The translations under genes were made by a program, and so were the position numbers. A stretch of DNA of 64,000 bases from Mycobacterium asiaticum (lineage in GTDB: Bacteria; Actinomycetota; Actinomycetes; Mycobacteriales; Mycobacteriaceae), in contig NZ_LZMH01000043.1 in assembly GCF_001673635.1 (NCBI RefSeq), forward strand, positions 1-64,000, in the 5' to 3' direction. Each line of letters starts with the position of its first letter. Within the stretch, counting starts at the first letter, position 1. Positions 43,801 to 51,843 of this stretch are shown in pieces. The notes beneath the pieces are model-generated. The model saw nothing but the letters and a program-made list of their open reading frames with translations. It ran no database searches and was not told where the DNA came from.

Positions 43801-44936
43801 TGCCACCCAGGTTGGTGCCGCCGGCAGGGCTCGACGACGAGGCCACCGGACAGCTGCGCGGCGAGGTCCGCGCGTTCGTCGCCGAGCAGCTGGCGGCGGG
43901 CGCGTTCACGCCAACCGTCGACGCGTGGCTGTCCCGGTGGGACCAGAATTTCACCGCCGCGCTCGCCGCGCGGGGCTGGTTGGGCATGACGGTGCCGGTC
44001 GAGTACGGCGGGCACGGACGCTCCTTCCAGGAGCGGTTCGTCGTCACCGAGGAGCTGCTGGCCGCCGGGGCTCCGGTCGCCGCGCATTGGATCTCCGACC
44101 GCCAGATCGTCCCGTCGCTGCTCAAGTACGGCACCGAAGCGCAGAAGCGGCACTTTCTGCCGCGCATCGTGCGCGGGGAGTGCTTCTTCGCCATCGGGAT
44201 GAGTGAGCCCGACTCCGGTTCCGACCTGGCCAGCGTGCGTACCCGGGCCGAGCCGGTCGACGGCGGCTGGTCGCTGTCCGGCACCAAGGTCTGGACCTCG
44301 GGAGCGCATGTCGCCGAGGCATTTATCGCGCTGGCCCGAACGGAGCCGGTGGACCCCCAGCACCGGCACGCCGGACTCAGCCAGTTCATCGTCGACCTGC
44401 GCGGCCCAGGCATCGACATCCGGCCGATCATTTCAATGAACGGCGCCCATCACTTCAACGAGGTCATCCTGGACGGCGCCTTCGTGCCCGACCCCATGGT
44501 GTTCGGCACGATCGGCGACGGTTGGCGGCAGGTGACCTCCGAGCTGAGCTTCGAACGCAGCGGACCCGAACGGTTCCTGTCCACCTACGTGCTGCTGGCG
44601 GCGTGTGCCGACCGGATGGCGGCGAACGCGATCCCCCGCGACGCGGATCTGGGTCGGCTGGTGGCACGAATCGCCGGCCTGCACCGCATGTCGACCGCGG
44701 TGGCCGGTGCGCTGCAACGCCACGAACCTGCCGACCTGCCCGCCGCGGTGGTCAAGGTGCTTGGCACCAGCACCGAGGGTGATATCGCCGAATTCGCCGA
44801 CCTGCAGGACCCGCCCGATGCGGTGTTCTCGGAATTGGCTCGCGCCGCTGTGGACCAGCGGCCGGGCTTCACCCTGCGCGGCGGCACCAACGAGGTGCTG
44901 CACGGTGTGATCGCGCGCGGATTGGGTTTGCGATGA
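43800..44936 (+). CDS. Acyl-CoA dehydrogenase, subunit 1 of a FadE pair
   Basis: The protein has 378 residues, ATG sharing an A with the upstream TGA. Motifs are CFFAIGMSEPDSGSDLASVRT (FAD/substrate loop), GTKVWTSGAH, and the C-terminal RGGTNEVLHGVIARGLGLR. The adjacent second, shorter dehydrogenase suggests an alpha2beta2 heteromer of the kind used in mycobacterial sterol side-chain and ring degradation (ChsE-type). It would introduce a double bond into a bulky acyl-CoA. Confidence 0.9.
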   Translation: MPPRLVPPAGLDDEATGQLRGEVRAFVAEQLAAGAFTPTVDAWLSRWDQNFTAALAARGWLGMTVPVEYGGHGRSFQERFVVTEELLAAGAPVAAHWISDRQIVPSLLKYGTEAQKRHFLPRIVRGECFFAIGMSEPDSGSDLASVRTRAEPVDGGWSLSGTKVWTSGAHVAEAFIALARTEPVDPQHRHAGLSQFIVDLRGPGIDIRPIISMNGAHHFNEVILDGAFVPDPMVFGTIGDGWRQVTSELSFERSGPERFLSTYVLLAACADRMAANAIPRDADLGRLVARIAGLHRMSTAVAGALQRHEPADLPAAVVKVLGTSTEGDIAEFADLQDPPDAVFSELARAAVDQRPGFTLRGGTNEVLHGVIARGLGLR

Positions 44937-45946
44937 GCGCCGACCCGGCCCTCGTCGAGATGATGAGCGCCGTGTTCGGCGAGTACCGGGAGAAGCATCC
45001 GCCCGGCGCGACCGTCCGGCGGGATCCGGAGTTGTGGAGCCAGCTCGACGAACTCGGTCTGGTGCGGTTGACCGGCGCCGAAGCAGTAGGCGGTAGCGGG
45101 GCCGGCTGGTACGAGGCGGCCGAGCTGCTGTCCGCCGCGGCCGGTCATGGTGTGCGAATCCCGTTGGCGGAGCATGATTTACTGGGCTGCTGGCTGTTAG
45201 AGGCGACCGGTCTGCCCGTCGACACAGCGGTGCGGACGGTGGCCGTGCTCGACAAGCAGGGCGAGGCGACCGCGGTGCCGTGGGCCGCGGGCGCCGACCG
45301 GGTGGTCGTGGTGTGGCGGCCCGAGGGCGGGTACCGGGTCGCAGACGCCCCCGTCGAGGAGCTGTCCATCACCCCGGGCGTCAACCTGATCGGTGAGCCG
45401 CGTGACGCGATTGCCGCCGACCTGACGGTGTTGTCCGGTGAGCCGGCGACCCTGGCTTTGGTCACCGAGTTGCGGCTGAAGGCGGGCCTGGCGCGGGCCA
45501 TCCAGATCTGCGCCGCCCTGGATCGGATCGTGCAGCTGTGCATCGAGCACGTGACCGCGCGAGTCCAATTCGGCCGGCCGCTCGCGAAATTCCAAGCGGT
45601 GCAACACATGCTCTCCGACATCGCGTCCGAGGCTGCGCTCGCCCGTGCGGCGACGGAGGCGGCGCTGGCCACCGCGGTGTCCAGCGGATGGTCAGCGTTC
45701 AACCTGAATTTCCTGGTCGCCGCGGCGCGTTCGTGCGCGGGCCACGCCACGGCGGTGGTGGTGCGCAACGCCCACCAGGTGCACGGCGCGATCGGCACCA
45801 CCCGCGAGCACCGGTTGCACGAGTTCACCCGGGCCGCACTTGCATGGCGCTCGGAGTTCGGTTCGACGCGCTACTGGGACGAGCAGGTCACCGACGCGGC
45901 GCTGCACGCCAGTGCCGGCGGGCTGTGGGACCTGATCACCGGGTGA
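44933..45946 (+). CDS. Acyl-CoA dehydrogenase, subunit 2 of a FadE pair
   Basis: The protein has 337 residues, overlapping subunit 1 by 4 bp (ATGA). It is shorter than homomeric enzymes and has a poorly conserved middle domain. The C-terminal helical domain is good: RVQFGRPLAKFQAVQHMLSD, then VHGAIGTTREHRLHEFTRA. These features are common in the partner subunit of mycobacterial heteromeric acyl-CoA dehydrogenases. A 66-bp gap follows before the SnoaL-like gene. Confidence 0.88.
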   Translation: MSADPALVEMMSAVFGEYREKHPPGATVRRDPELWSQLDELGLVRLTGAEAVGGSGAGWYEAAELLSAAAGHGVRIPLAEHDLLGCWLLEATGLPVDTAVRTVAVLDKQGEATAVPWAAGADRVVVVWRPEGGYRVADAPVEELSITPGVNLIGEPRDAIAADLTVLSGEPATLALVTELRLKAGLARAIQICAALDRIVQLCIEHVTARVQFGRPLAKFQAVQHMLSDIASEAALARAATEAALATAVSSGWSAFNLNFLVAAARSCAGHATAVVVRNAHQVHGAIGTTREHRLHEFTRAALAWRSEFGSTRYWDEQVTDAALHASAGGLWDLITG

Positions 45947-46012
45947 AGACGGTGTTCCACTGACCGGGCGCTCTGGGTGCCTTCAGGGCTGCGCCGGGGT
46001 TGACTCACAGCC

Positions 46013-46489
46013 ATGAGCCACGACATCACGCTGCCGGAACTTCAGGAGTTCATCGCCGGCTTCTGGTACTACTACGACGAGGCGCACTATCCAGAGTTGG
46101 CCGCGCGGTATGCCGACGACATCCGGTATGTGAGCAGAAGCGACAGCGGCGCAAGCCCTTTCGAAGAGCTGATGTCGCCTGAGCTGCACGGCCGCGAGAA
46201 GGTGCTGCAGTGGCTGACCGAGCACCGGGAGCAGAGCCCCTACCCGTTGCGCCACCACGCAACCAACGTGCACCGCCTCGGTTCCGACGGGGATGTCACC
46301 CGCGTCCGGTTCTACCTCTTCGTCAACCAGATCGCCAACTTCGTGCCGTTCGCGGTGTCCAGCGGCGTCGCGGAGGTCGGTGTGCGACGCGGCGGGACCC
46401 ACGGCCTGGAGTTCACCGAGATGGACGTCGTCCTCGACACCACCAACTCGGAGCTGCTTTCCGAGCGGCATGCCAGCATGGGGTCGTGA
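46013..46489 (+). CDS. SnoaL/NTF2-like protein
   Basis: The protein has 158 residues. ELQEFIAGFWYYYDEAHYPELAARYADDIRY is the NTF2-like helix-strand opening, and YPLRHHATNVHRLGSDGDVTRVRFYLF the central sheet. It is related in fold to ketosteroid isomerases and small dehydratases; no catalytic pair can be named. It heads a tightly overlapping set (SnoaL, SDR, esterase) and has the motif TGTTCCACTGA 50 bp upstream. Confidence 0.83.
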   Translation: MSHDITLPELQEFIAGFWYYYDEAHYPELAARYADDIRYVSRSDSGASPFEELMSPELHGREKVLQWLTEHREQSPYPLRHHATNVHRLGSDGDVTRVRFYLFVNQIANFVPFAVSSGVAEVGVRRGGTHGLEFTEMDVVLDTTNSELLSERHASMGS

Positions 46490-47310
46490 ACGCGCGCGAA
46501 ACGTTCTCCGGCGGCGTGGCCGTCATCACCGGCGCGGGCGCGGGAATCGGCGCGGGACTGGCGCGGTACGCGCACCGGCTGGGCATGTCGGTGGTATTGG
46601 CCGATATCGACGCCGATGCCATCGCGGCACTGCGTGACGAACTGGGCACCGCCGTCGCTGCCGACTGCGACGTCCGAGACCCCGATGCGGTACAAGACTT
46701 GGCCGACCGGACCTATCGCGACGTCGGCCCGGTACGGCTGTTGGTCAACAACGCCGGCGTCGAGCAGTTCGGTTATCTGTGGGACACGCCGCTGGACAAC
46801 TGGCGGCGCATCGTTGACATCAACATCAGCGGCGTATTCCACGGTGTCCGAGCGTTTTTGCCCGCGATGATGGCCAGCGACGAGCAGGCCTGGGTATGGA
46901 ACCTGTCGTCGGTGGGCGGGGTGACCGCAATACCGCTGCAGTCGCCCTACATCATGAGCAAGCATGCCGTGCTCGCGCTGACCGAGTGTCTGCGTCTCGA
47001 TATCGAAGCCGCCGGGCATGGCCACCACATCCACGTGCAGGCGGTGCTGCCCGGCGCCGTCGTCTCCAACATCTTCGAATCGGCGGGCGGGGTCGACGAC
47101 GGTGACACCGGAGCCGCCGAGGCGCAGAGGGCCGCGATGCTCGACATCAAGGCCGCGGCGATGGATCCGCTAACCGCCGCCGAGACGCTGTTCGACCAGG
47201 CCGCCGCGGGGCGGTTCTATCTGGTCACCCAGGAATCGGTGACCGAGGCGATGATGCGGCGAGCCGAAGTCCTTGCTACACAGAGCCCGCCGGCCCGGCG
47301 CCAGACATGA
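46486..47310 (+). CDS. Short-chain dehydrogenase/reductase
   Basis: The protein has 274 residues, GTG start overlapping the SnoaL-like stop by 4 bp (GTGA). It carries TGAGAGIGAGLA, VNNAGVEQF, Ser in NLSSVGG, and YIMSK with the catalytic Tyr and Lys. The C-terminal third resembles SDRs of fatty-acid and steroid metabolism (AVLPGAVVSNIF). It is coupled to an HSL-type esterase downstream by another 4-bp overlap. Confidence 0.9.
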   Translation: MNARETFSGGVAVITGAGAGIGAGLARYAHRLGMSVVLADIDADAIAALRDELGTAVAADCDVRDPDAVQDLADRTYRDVGPVRLLVNNAGVEQFGYLWDTPLDNWRRIVDINISGVFHGVRAFLPAMMASDEQAWVWNLSSVGGVTAIPLQSPYIMSKHAVLALTECLRLDIEAAGHGHHIHVQAVLPGAVVSNIFESAGGVDDGDTGAAEAQRAAMLDIKAAAMDPLTAAETLFDQAAAGRFYLVTQESVTEAMMRRAEVLATQSPPARRQT

Positions 47311-48221
47311 AGCTCGACCCGGACGCCGCCGCGCGGATCGCCTCGTTCGGTGACGTTCCGCCGATGCGGGAGCGGGGCTTTGCGGCGGTCCGAGCCGCCA
47401 TCGAGGCCGCTCCCCTGCCCGACGATATGCCGGAGATGGCCGGCATCACCGACGTGGTTATCCCCGAACGCCTTCCGGCCCGGATCTATCGCCCCACCGA
47501 CGCTTCCGGCCAGCCGGTGCTGGTGTATTTCCACGGCGGCGGCATGGTGATGGGCAGCAACCGCTCGTTCGAACCGTTGGCCCGGGCACTGGCGTCGGCG
47601 TCCGGTGCGGTCGTCGTCGCCGTCGAATACCGGTTGGCGCCCGAATCGCCACCACCCGCCCAGTTCGACGACGCGTATGCGGTGACAGAGTGGGTTGCCT
47701 CGCACGCCAAGGAACTGGGTGTGGACGCCGGGCGGCTCGCGGTGGTCGGGGACAGCGCGGGCGGGTCACTGGCGGCCGGCGTGGCGCTGGCCGCCCGCGA
47801 CCATGCGGGGCCGGCGATCTGCGCGCAGGTCCTGCTCTACCCCGGCCTGGATCGCGACATGAGCGCGCCGTCAATCACTTTGCTCGCCGACGCGCCGATG
47901 CTGAGTCGCGACGACATCGACTACCTGCATTCCCTCGCCGACATGGGTACCGACCCCTATCTCGTTCCGGCGTACGCGACCGACCTGAGCGGACTGCCGC
48001 CGGCGATCGTGGTGACGGCGGGCTGCGACCCGATCCGGGACTGGGGCGAACGGTATGCCAACCGGCTCCGCGATGCTGGGGTGCAGACCACGTGCACGCG
48101 TTACCCCGGGATGTATCACGGCTTCCTGATGCGGTCCGAGGCGACGGCACGCGGCCGGCTGGCCATCGCCGAGATCGGCGCACTGCTGCGCGCAAAGTTC
48201 GAGAACCCCCTTCGCTTTTAG
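47307..48221 (+). CDS. Alpha/beta hydrolase, hormone-sensitive-lipase type esterase
   Basis: The protein has 304 residues. It has HGGGMVMGSNRSF, nucleophile Ser150 in VGDSAGGS, catalytic Asp in AGCDPIRDW, and His in GMYHGFLM. It is of the same family as the enzyme at 35260-36183 but only moderately similar. A carboxylic ester or lactone is the likely substrate. It is the third gene of an overlapping set; the next gene is 88 bp downstream with its own good ribosome site. Confidence 0.9.
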   Translation: MKLDPDAAARIASFGDVPPMRERGFAAVRAAIEAAPLPDDMPEMAGITDVVIPERLPARIYRPTDASGQPVLVYFHGGGMVMGSNRSFEPLARALASASGAVVVAVEYRLAPESPPPAQFDDAYAVTEWVASHAKELGVDAGRLAVVGDSAGGSLAAGVALAARDHAGPAICAQVLLYPGLDRDMSAPSITLLADAPMLSRDDIDYLHSLADMGTDPYLVPAYATDLSGLPPAIVVTAGCDPIRDWGERYANRLRDAGVQTTCTRYPGMYHGFLMRSEATARGRLAIAEIGALLRAKFENPLRF

Positions 48222-48309
48222 CGTCCCGGTCACCGGACAACCGGACTCCCTGGCGTGCGGGTGCTGCGCAGAATCGCATGGGTATCGCAGCGGCAGAAGG
48301 AGACGATTG

Positions 48310-49383
48310 ATGCTCACCCAGGAGCGGCGGATGGAGCTGTCCGATGTCTTGCGGCCCGCCGCACCGCCCCGCGAGGTCGACAAGGTCTACACCGACGACC
48401 AGCGTGAGCGGCTGCTGGACGTGGTGCGCACCGAGGGGCCGTGGCGGCTGATCATCTCGCAGCACTTCGCGTCTGCCGACGAGCTGATCGCGACGATGAG
48501 CGGGTTGTTCCCGGAGGGCTACACCCCGTCACTGGACCTGTTCCTCACGCCGACGTTCCGGGGATACCTGGCCAACTACGGTGCGGTGCTCTACCCGCAG
48601 CTGCACGACTGCTTCTACAACGCACGGTTTTTGGAGCTGGCCAAGAGCTATTGGAACGCCGAGTACGCCAAACCCCAACTGATGCTGTTCAACATCAACG
48701 GGCCGTGCGCGAATCGCGATCCGGGACACCTGGATTCACCCAGTTTCCGCGGTGTGCGGCACGAGAATGCCCCGACGTGGCTGACCAGCGTGATGGGCAA
48801 ATCCGGCTTGTTCACCGATTACCTGATCAAGATGGCTCAGGTCATCACCTGGTTCTCGCTGGACGCCAGCAGCGGCTTCACCTATTGGCCGGACGGTCCG
48901 CTGAAGGCCCCCAAGCGGGTGCTTCCGCCGATCTACAATCGGGGCGTGGTGGTGCAGAACGAGATGATGGTGCACCGCGGTGAGGCGAACGGGCCGCTGG
49001 AGCAACAGATTCCGGTTGGACTGGCCTTCGACACCGTGTTCACCGGCGACCCGGGCCACCGCGACCACTGGCTGCTCAAGAACGGTGACGAGGTGATCGC
49101 CCGCCACCACACCGACGAACTGCGGTTCCTGGTGCACTGGTCGGCCGAGGTGTTCTCCGACTTCGACGAACTCAAGAAGAACATGGAAGGCTCGGACGAC
49201 CTGACTATCGAAAAGGCCATCGACATCATGGTCGACGACGCCGGCACCCGGGGCATCAAGCTGGACATACCCAGCGAGCCACTGCATGACGCGGCGTTCA
49301 TCAGTGCGCTGAATGCGGCGTTCGATCTGGGCGGGCCGTCGGTCTACCCGGAGGAAGCGCCTATCAGCGCCTTCCAGCTGTAG
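48310..49383 (+). CDS. Conserved protein, possible non-haem Fe(II)/2-oxoglutarate-type oxygenase
   Basis: The protein has 357 residues, ATG at 48310 behind AGAAGGAGAC. I do not recognise the family with certainty. His140 and Asp142 (DPGHLDSPSF) and a later His222 (MMVHRGEANGP) give the HxD...H arrangement of phytanoyl-CoA-type Fe(II)/2-oxoglutarate oxygenases. The surrounding strands (KPQLMLFNINGPC, ITWFSLDASSGFTYW) would suit a double-stranded beta-helix. It closes the rightward catabolic block and is followed by repeats and a terminator-like hairpin. Confidence 0.6.
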   Translation: MLTQERRMELSDVLRPAAPPREVDKVYTDDQRERLLDVVRTEGPWRLIISQHFASADELIATMSGLFPEGYTPSLDLFLTPTFRGYLANYGAVLYPQLHDCFYNARFLELAKSYWNAEYAKPQLMLFNINGPCANRDPGHLDSPSFRGVRHENAPTWLTSVMGKSGLFTDYLIKMAQVITWFSLDASSGFTYWPDGPLKAPKRVLPPIYNRGVVVQNEMMVHRGEANGPLEQQIPVGLAFDTVFTGDPGHRDHWLLKNGDEVIARHHTDELRFLVHWSAEVFSDFDELKKNMEGSDDLTIEKAIDIMVDDAGTRGIKLDIPSEPLHDAAFISALNAAFDLGGPSVYPEEAPISAFQL

Positions 49384-49392
49384 CGCCGGTAC

Positions 49393-49432
49393 CCCCGGTC
49401 TCCCCGGTCTCCCCGGTCTCCCCGGTTTCCCC
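49393..49432. repeat. 9-bp tandem repeat (ccccggtct)
   Basis: The unit ccccggtct occurs three times perfectly from 49393, then once as ccccggttt, and runs into the hairpin at 49431. It lies just after the stop of the possible oxygenase gene. Confidence 0.85.
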
Positions 49433-49494
49433 GCGAGCAGACACAGAATCGCACTGAAACAGCGCTGTTTGTGCGATTCTGCGTCTGCTCGCGG
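49431..49494. terminator. Bidirectional terminator-like hairpin, CGAGCAGACGCAAAA family, copy 3
   Basis: The outer arms 49431-49454 and 49471-49494 pair over 24 bp with one mismatch (ACACAG against ACGCAG). The centre is a perfect 14-bp palindrome, aaacagcgctgttt (49457-49470). It lies between convergent genes ending at 49383 and 49544. The outer arm ccgcgagcagac is the same as in the elements at 7165 and 34317. Confidence 0.85.
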
Positions 49495-49543
49495 GGACTG
49501 GCGACCACCACGCTGCTCGCGAAAGCCCCGCGGGCTAGCATCC

Positions 49544-50347
49544 CTACCGGACCACCACGCTGCTCGGGTCACGCGGCGCGCCCAGGTGCCGGTGCGACGG
49601 CGGCCGGCGGCCACCCTCGTCGGTGATGCCGTAGCGGTCCGCCAACTCCGCCCCGATGAACGTCCGCCCGCTCAGCTCGGCCAGGCCGGGGTCCCGATAC
49701 AGCGCATCGATCAAATGCCCGGTGAATTCCGGTGTTTCGGCGTGCTCGGCGGTCGCCGCCAACGCTTTCGGATTTCCTTCGAAGGCGCCGCGCAGTCGTT
49801 CGGTGAGCAGAATGCCCATCCAGATCGACACCGCCGCAACGCCCGTCCCACGAAAGTCGACTGCCATGTCGGCGGCCATTTTGTCGACCCCGGCTTTCTG
49901 CGCCCCGTATGCGGGCCCATGCATGTAGCACACGGATCCCGGTGACGAGGTGAAGGCAATGAGGCCACGACCGCGTGACACCAGCAGCGGCGCGGCATGC
50001 CAGGACGCCGCGTAAGAAGACCGCAGTCCAACATCCAATACGTCCGCCAACCCAAGCGGCTTCTCCCAGAACGGTTTCGGGCTGACAAGTTCGTCGGAGA
50101 TGACGGCGGCGTTGTTCACCAGCAGATCCAGGCCACCGTCGGCACGCACCCGGTCGAAGAACGCGGCCACGGCGTCGTCGTCGCTGTGATCGAGCCGAAC
50201 CGCGACCCCACCCGGGGGCGCGTCAGTGATGGTGCGCCCGGTGCCATACACCCGCCACCCGGAAGCCGCCAGTGCCCAGGCGATACCGCGGCCGGCACCG
50301 CGACTGGCGCCGGTCACCACCGCAACGGGAGCGTCAAAGTCCGTCAA
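49544..50347 (-). CDS. Short-chain dehydrogenase/reductase
   Basis: The protein has 267 residues if the TTG at 50347 (TTG-ACG-GAC-TTT) is the start; the frame is open further upstream but that part overlaps the small Cys-rich gene. Motifs are TGASRGAGRGIA, VNNAAVIS (one position differs from NNAG), Ser in FTSSPGS, and Y-G-A-Q-K (AYGAQKAGVDKMA). It overlaps the end of the small gene by 14 bp and forms the third gene of the KshA-like unit. Confidence 0.83.
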   Translation of the reverse strand: MTDFDAPVAVVTGASRGAGRGIAWALAASGWRVYGTGRTITDAPPGGVAVRLDHSDDDAVAAFFDRVRADGGLDLLVNNAAVISDELVSPKPFWEKPLGLADVLDVGLRSSYAASWHAAPLLVSRGRGLIAFTSSPGSVCYMHGPAYGAQKAGVDKMAADMAVDFRGTGVAAVSIWMGILLTERLRGAFEGNPKALAATAEHAETPEFTGHLIDALYRDPGLAELSGRTFIGAELADRYGITDEGGRRPPSHRHLGAPRDPSSVVVR

Positions 50348-50609
50348 CGATCGCCAAATTCCCTGCCACGATGGCGGCTTCGATCGACTCCCGCAGGGCC
50401 GAGCAGGCCAGGAACGGCCGCCGGTGGTGCCCGGCGATCCGGTCGGCGTCGCGACGCTCGGCGCATTGCGCGGACGCCGCGGCGTTCCACTGCACGCTGG
50501 TCTGATTCCAGCTGCTCTTGCGCACCAGCACCGCGGCCCCACACGCGCCGCACGACACCGGAGCCATCGGCATGTCGTCGAGCCGGTTGTCGGTCCGCAC
50601 CGAGAGCAT
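50334..50609 (-). CDS. Small Cys-containing protein coupled to the KshA-like oxygenase
   Basis: The protein has 91 residues. Its ATG shares a base with the TGA of the Rieske oxygenase gene (TGATG). CGACG near residue 20, then a Cys in SAQCAERRDADR and another in FLACSALRES, give four to five cysteines, suggesting a metal site. The spacing is unlike a plant-type [2Fe-2S] or a simple rubredoxin fold. The translational coupling suggests an accessory or electron-transfer role for the oxygenase, but I do not recognise the family. Confidence 0.65.
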   Translation of the reverse strand: MLSVRTDNRLDDMPMAPVSCGACGAAVLVRKSSWNQTSVQWNAAASAQCAERRDADRIAGHHRRPFLACSALRESIEAAIVAGNLAIVDGL

Positions 50610-51751
50610 CACGACACCGAACCCGCCTTGGCGGCCATGTTCGCCTCGATCTGCTTCATCCACGCCTCATAGGGCCGGGTGGTGTCCAGTTCGAACTCGA
50701 AGCGGTCCACCATGTCTGGCTGCACGTCGGCGACATCGACATAGAACTGTTGATACCAGCGCCGCAGCTGGTACACGGGGCCGTCCTCCTCGACCAGCAG
50801 CGGGTTGTCGATCCGCGCCTTGTGCCGCCAGATCTCGACGTCCTGCTCAAAGCCCATCTTCACGTAGTCGCCGAGGCTGATCGCGGTCTGCATGGCCTCG
50901 TCCTCGGGCAGCGTCTCGGACTTCTTGACGATGATGCCGTATTGCAGCACAAAGGAATTGGCGTCGATCGGATAGTGGCAGTTGATCAGGACCGTCTGCT
51001 GGTCACCGTCTTCGTAGTGGTAGGTCAGATCGTCGATCATGAAGGACGGGCCGAAATAGGACGCCACCGAGGTGGTGCCGAGCATCTTCGAGCCCTCACC
51101 ACCCATATCCGGCCGCCCCTCGCCGTTCATGTACTGCGTGGCGACGTGTCCCTCGAAGATGTTCTTGAAGTAGGTGGGCAACGAGCCGTGGATGTAGAAG
51201 AAGTGCGCCATATCCACCACGTTGTCGATGATTTCGCGGCAGTTGCTGCCGACGACGGTGGTGTACCAATGCCAGTCGGTCCACTCGTCGCTGCTGGCGC
51301 CCTCGATACGCGGGATGGTCGCGTCTGGCGAGGGTGGGTTGCCTTCGGGGTCGTTCCACACGAACAACATCCCGTCCTGCTCCATGGTGGTCCAGGTTCT
51401 CGTGCGGGCCGTGCGCGGCGTGCGCCGCGCATAGGGCACCTGCTTGCACCGGCCGTCGCCACCCCACCGCCAATCGTGGAACGGACACGCGAGCTCGTCA
51501 CCTTTCACCTCGCCCTGCGAGAGGTCACCGCCCATGTGCCGGCAGTAGCTGTCCAGCACGTTGATCCTGCCGTCCCCGCTGCGAAAGACGACGAGCTTCT
51601 GACCGAACGCGTTGATGGCGTGCGGCTTGCCGTCACCGAAATCTCGGACCAAGCCCAGGCAGTGCCAGCCCCGGGCGAACCGGGTGGGCGCGGGTTGGGC
51701 CTCAATCAGCCGAATCTCGTCGGTCTCGGGCTGCGACGTCATAGCCATCAT
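50609..51751 (-). CDS. kshA: Rieske non-haem iron oxygenase, 3-ketosteroid 9-alpha-hydroxylase (KshA)-like
   Basis: The protein has 380 residues. Rieske ligands are Cys70, His72, Cys89 and His92 (YCRHMGG ... ACPFHDWRWGG). Mononuclear iron ligands His183 and His188 lie in DNVVDMAHFFYIHG. Many segments are almost identical to M. tuberculosis KshA (Rv3526) as I recall it: RYARGWHCLG-like start, VPYARRTPR, LPTYFKN.FEGH, and DNPLLVEEDG.VYQLRRWY.QFYVDVAD. It would hydroxylate C9 of a 3-ketosteroid with a KshB reductase, which is not in the window. It is divergent from a KstD-like gene 92 bp away. It is a paralogue, so the substrate may differ. Confidence 0.93.
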   Translation of the reverse strand: MMAMTSQPETDEIRLIEAQPAPTRFARGWHCLGLVRDFGDGKPHAINAFGQKLVVFRSGDGRINVLDSYCRHMGGDLSQGEVKGDELACPFHDWRWGGDGRCKQVPYARRTPRTARTRTWTTMEQDGMLFVWNDPEGNPPSPDATIPRIEGASSDEWTDWHWYTTVVGSNCREIIDNVVDMAHFFYIHGSLPTYFKNIFEGHVATQYMNGEGRPDMGGEGSKMLGTTSVASYFGPSFMIDDLTYHYEDGDQQTVLINCHYPIDANSFVLQYGIIVKKSETLPEDEAMQTAISLGDYVKMGFEQDVEIWRHKARIDNPLLVEEDGPVYQLRRWYQQFYVDVADVQPDMVDRFEFELDTTRPYEAWMKQIEANMAAKAGSVS

Positions 51752-51783
51752 TCAACGCCCCCCGGCCCGGCTTGGCGATCACA

Positions 51784-51794
51784 TGTTCCACTGA
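51784..51794. promoter_or_regulatory. TGTTCCACTGA motif in the KshA/KstD-like divergent promoter
   Basis: The 11-mer tgttccactga at 51784-51794 is repeated exactly at 45953-45963, upstream of the SnoaL-SDR-esterase set. Conservation extends to tgttccactga.c.gg. Here it is flanked by gatca and tgatc as an inverted repeat. It is a possible shared regulator site of the catabolic genes; the evidence is only two copies. Confidence 0.3.
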
Positions 51795-51843
51795 TCAGGA
51801 AGCCTCTTCCGCGCCCAGATCAGACCGGCCTAGCGTGAGAACT

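Noticed and set aside
48270..48300. Second SigF promoter (gggtat at about 48280) before the possible oxygenase gene
   Set aside because: No GTTT at 15-17 bp upstream of the GGGTAT.
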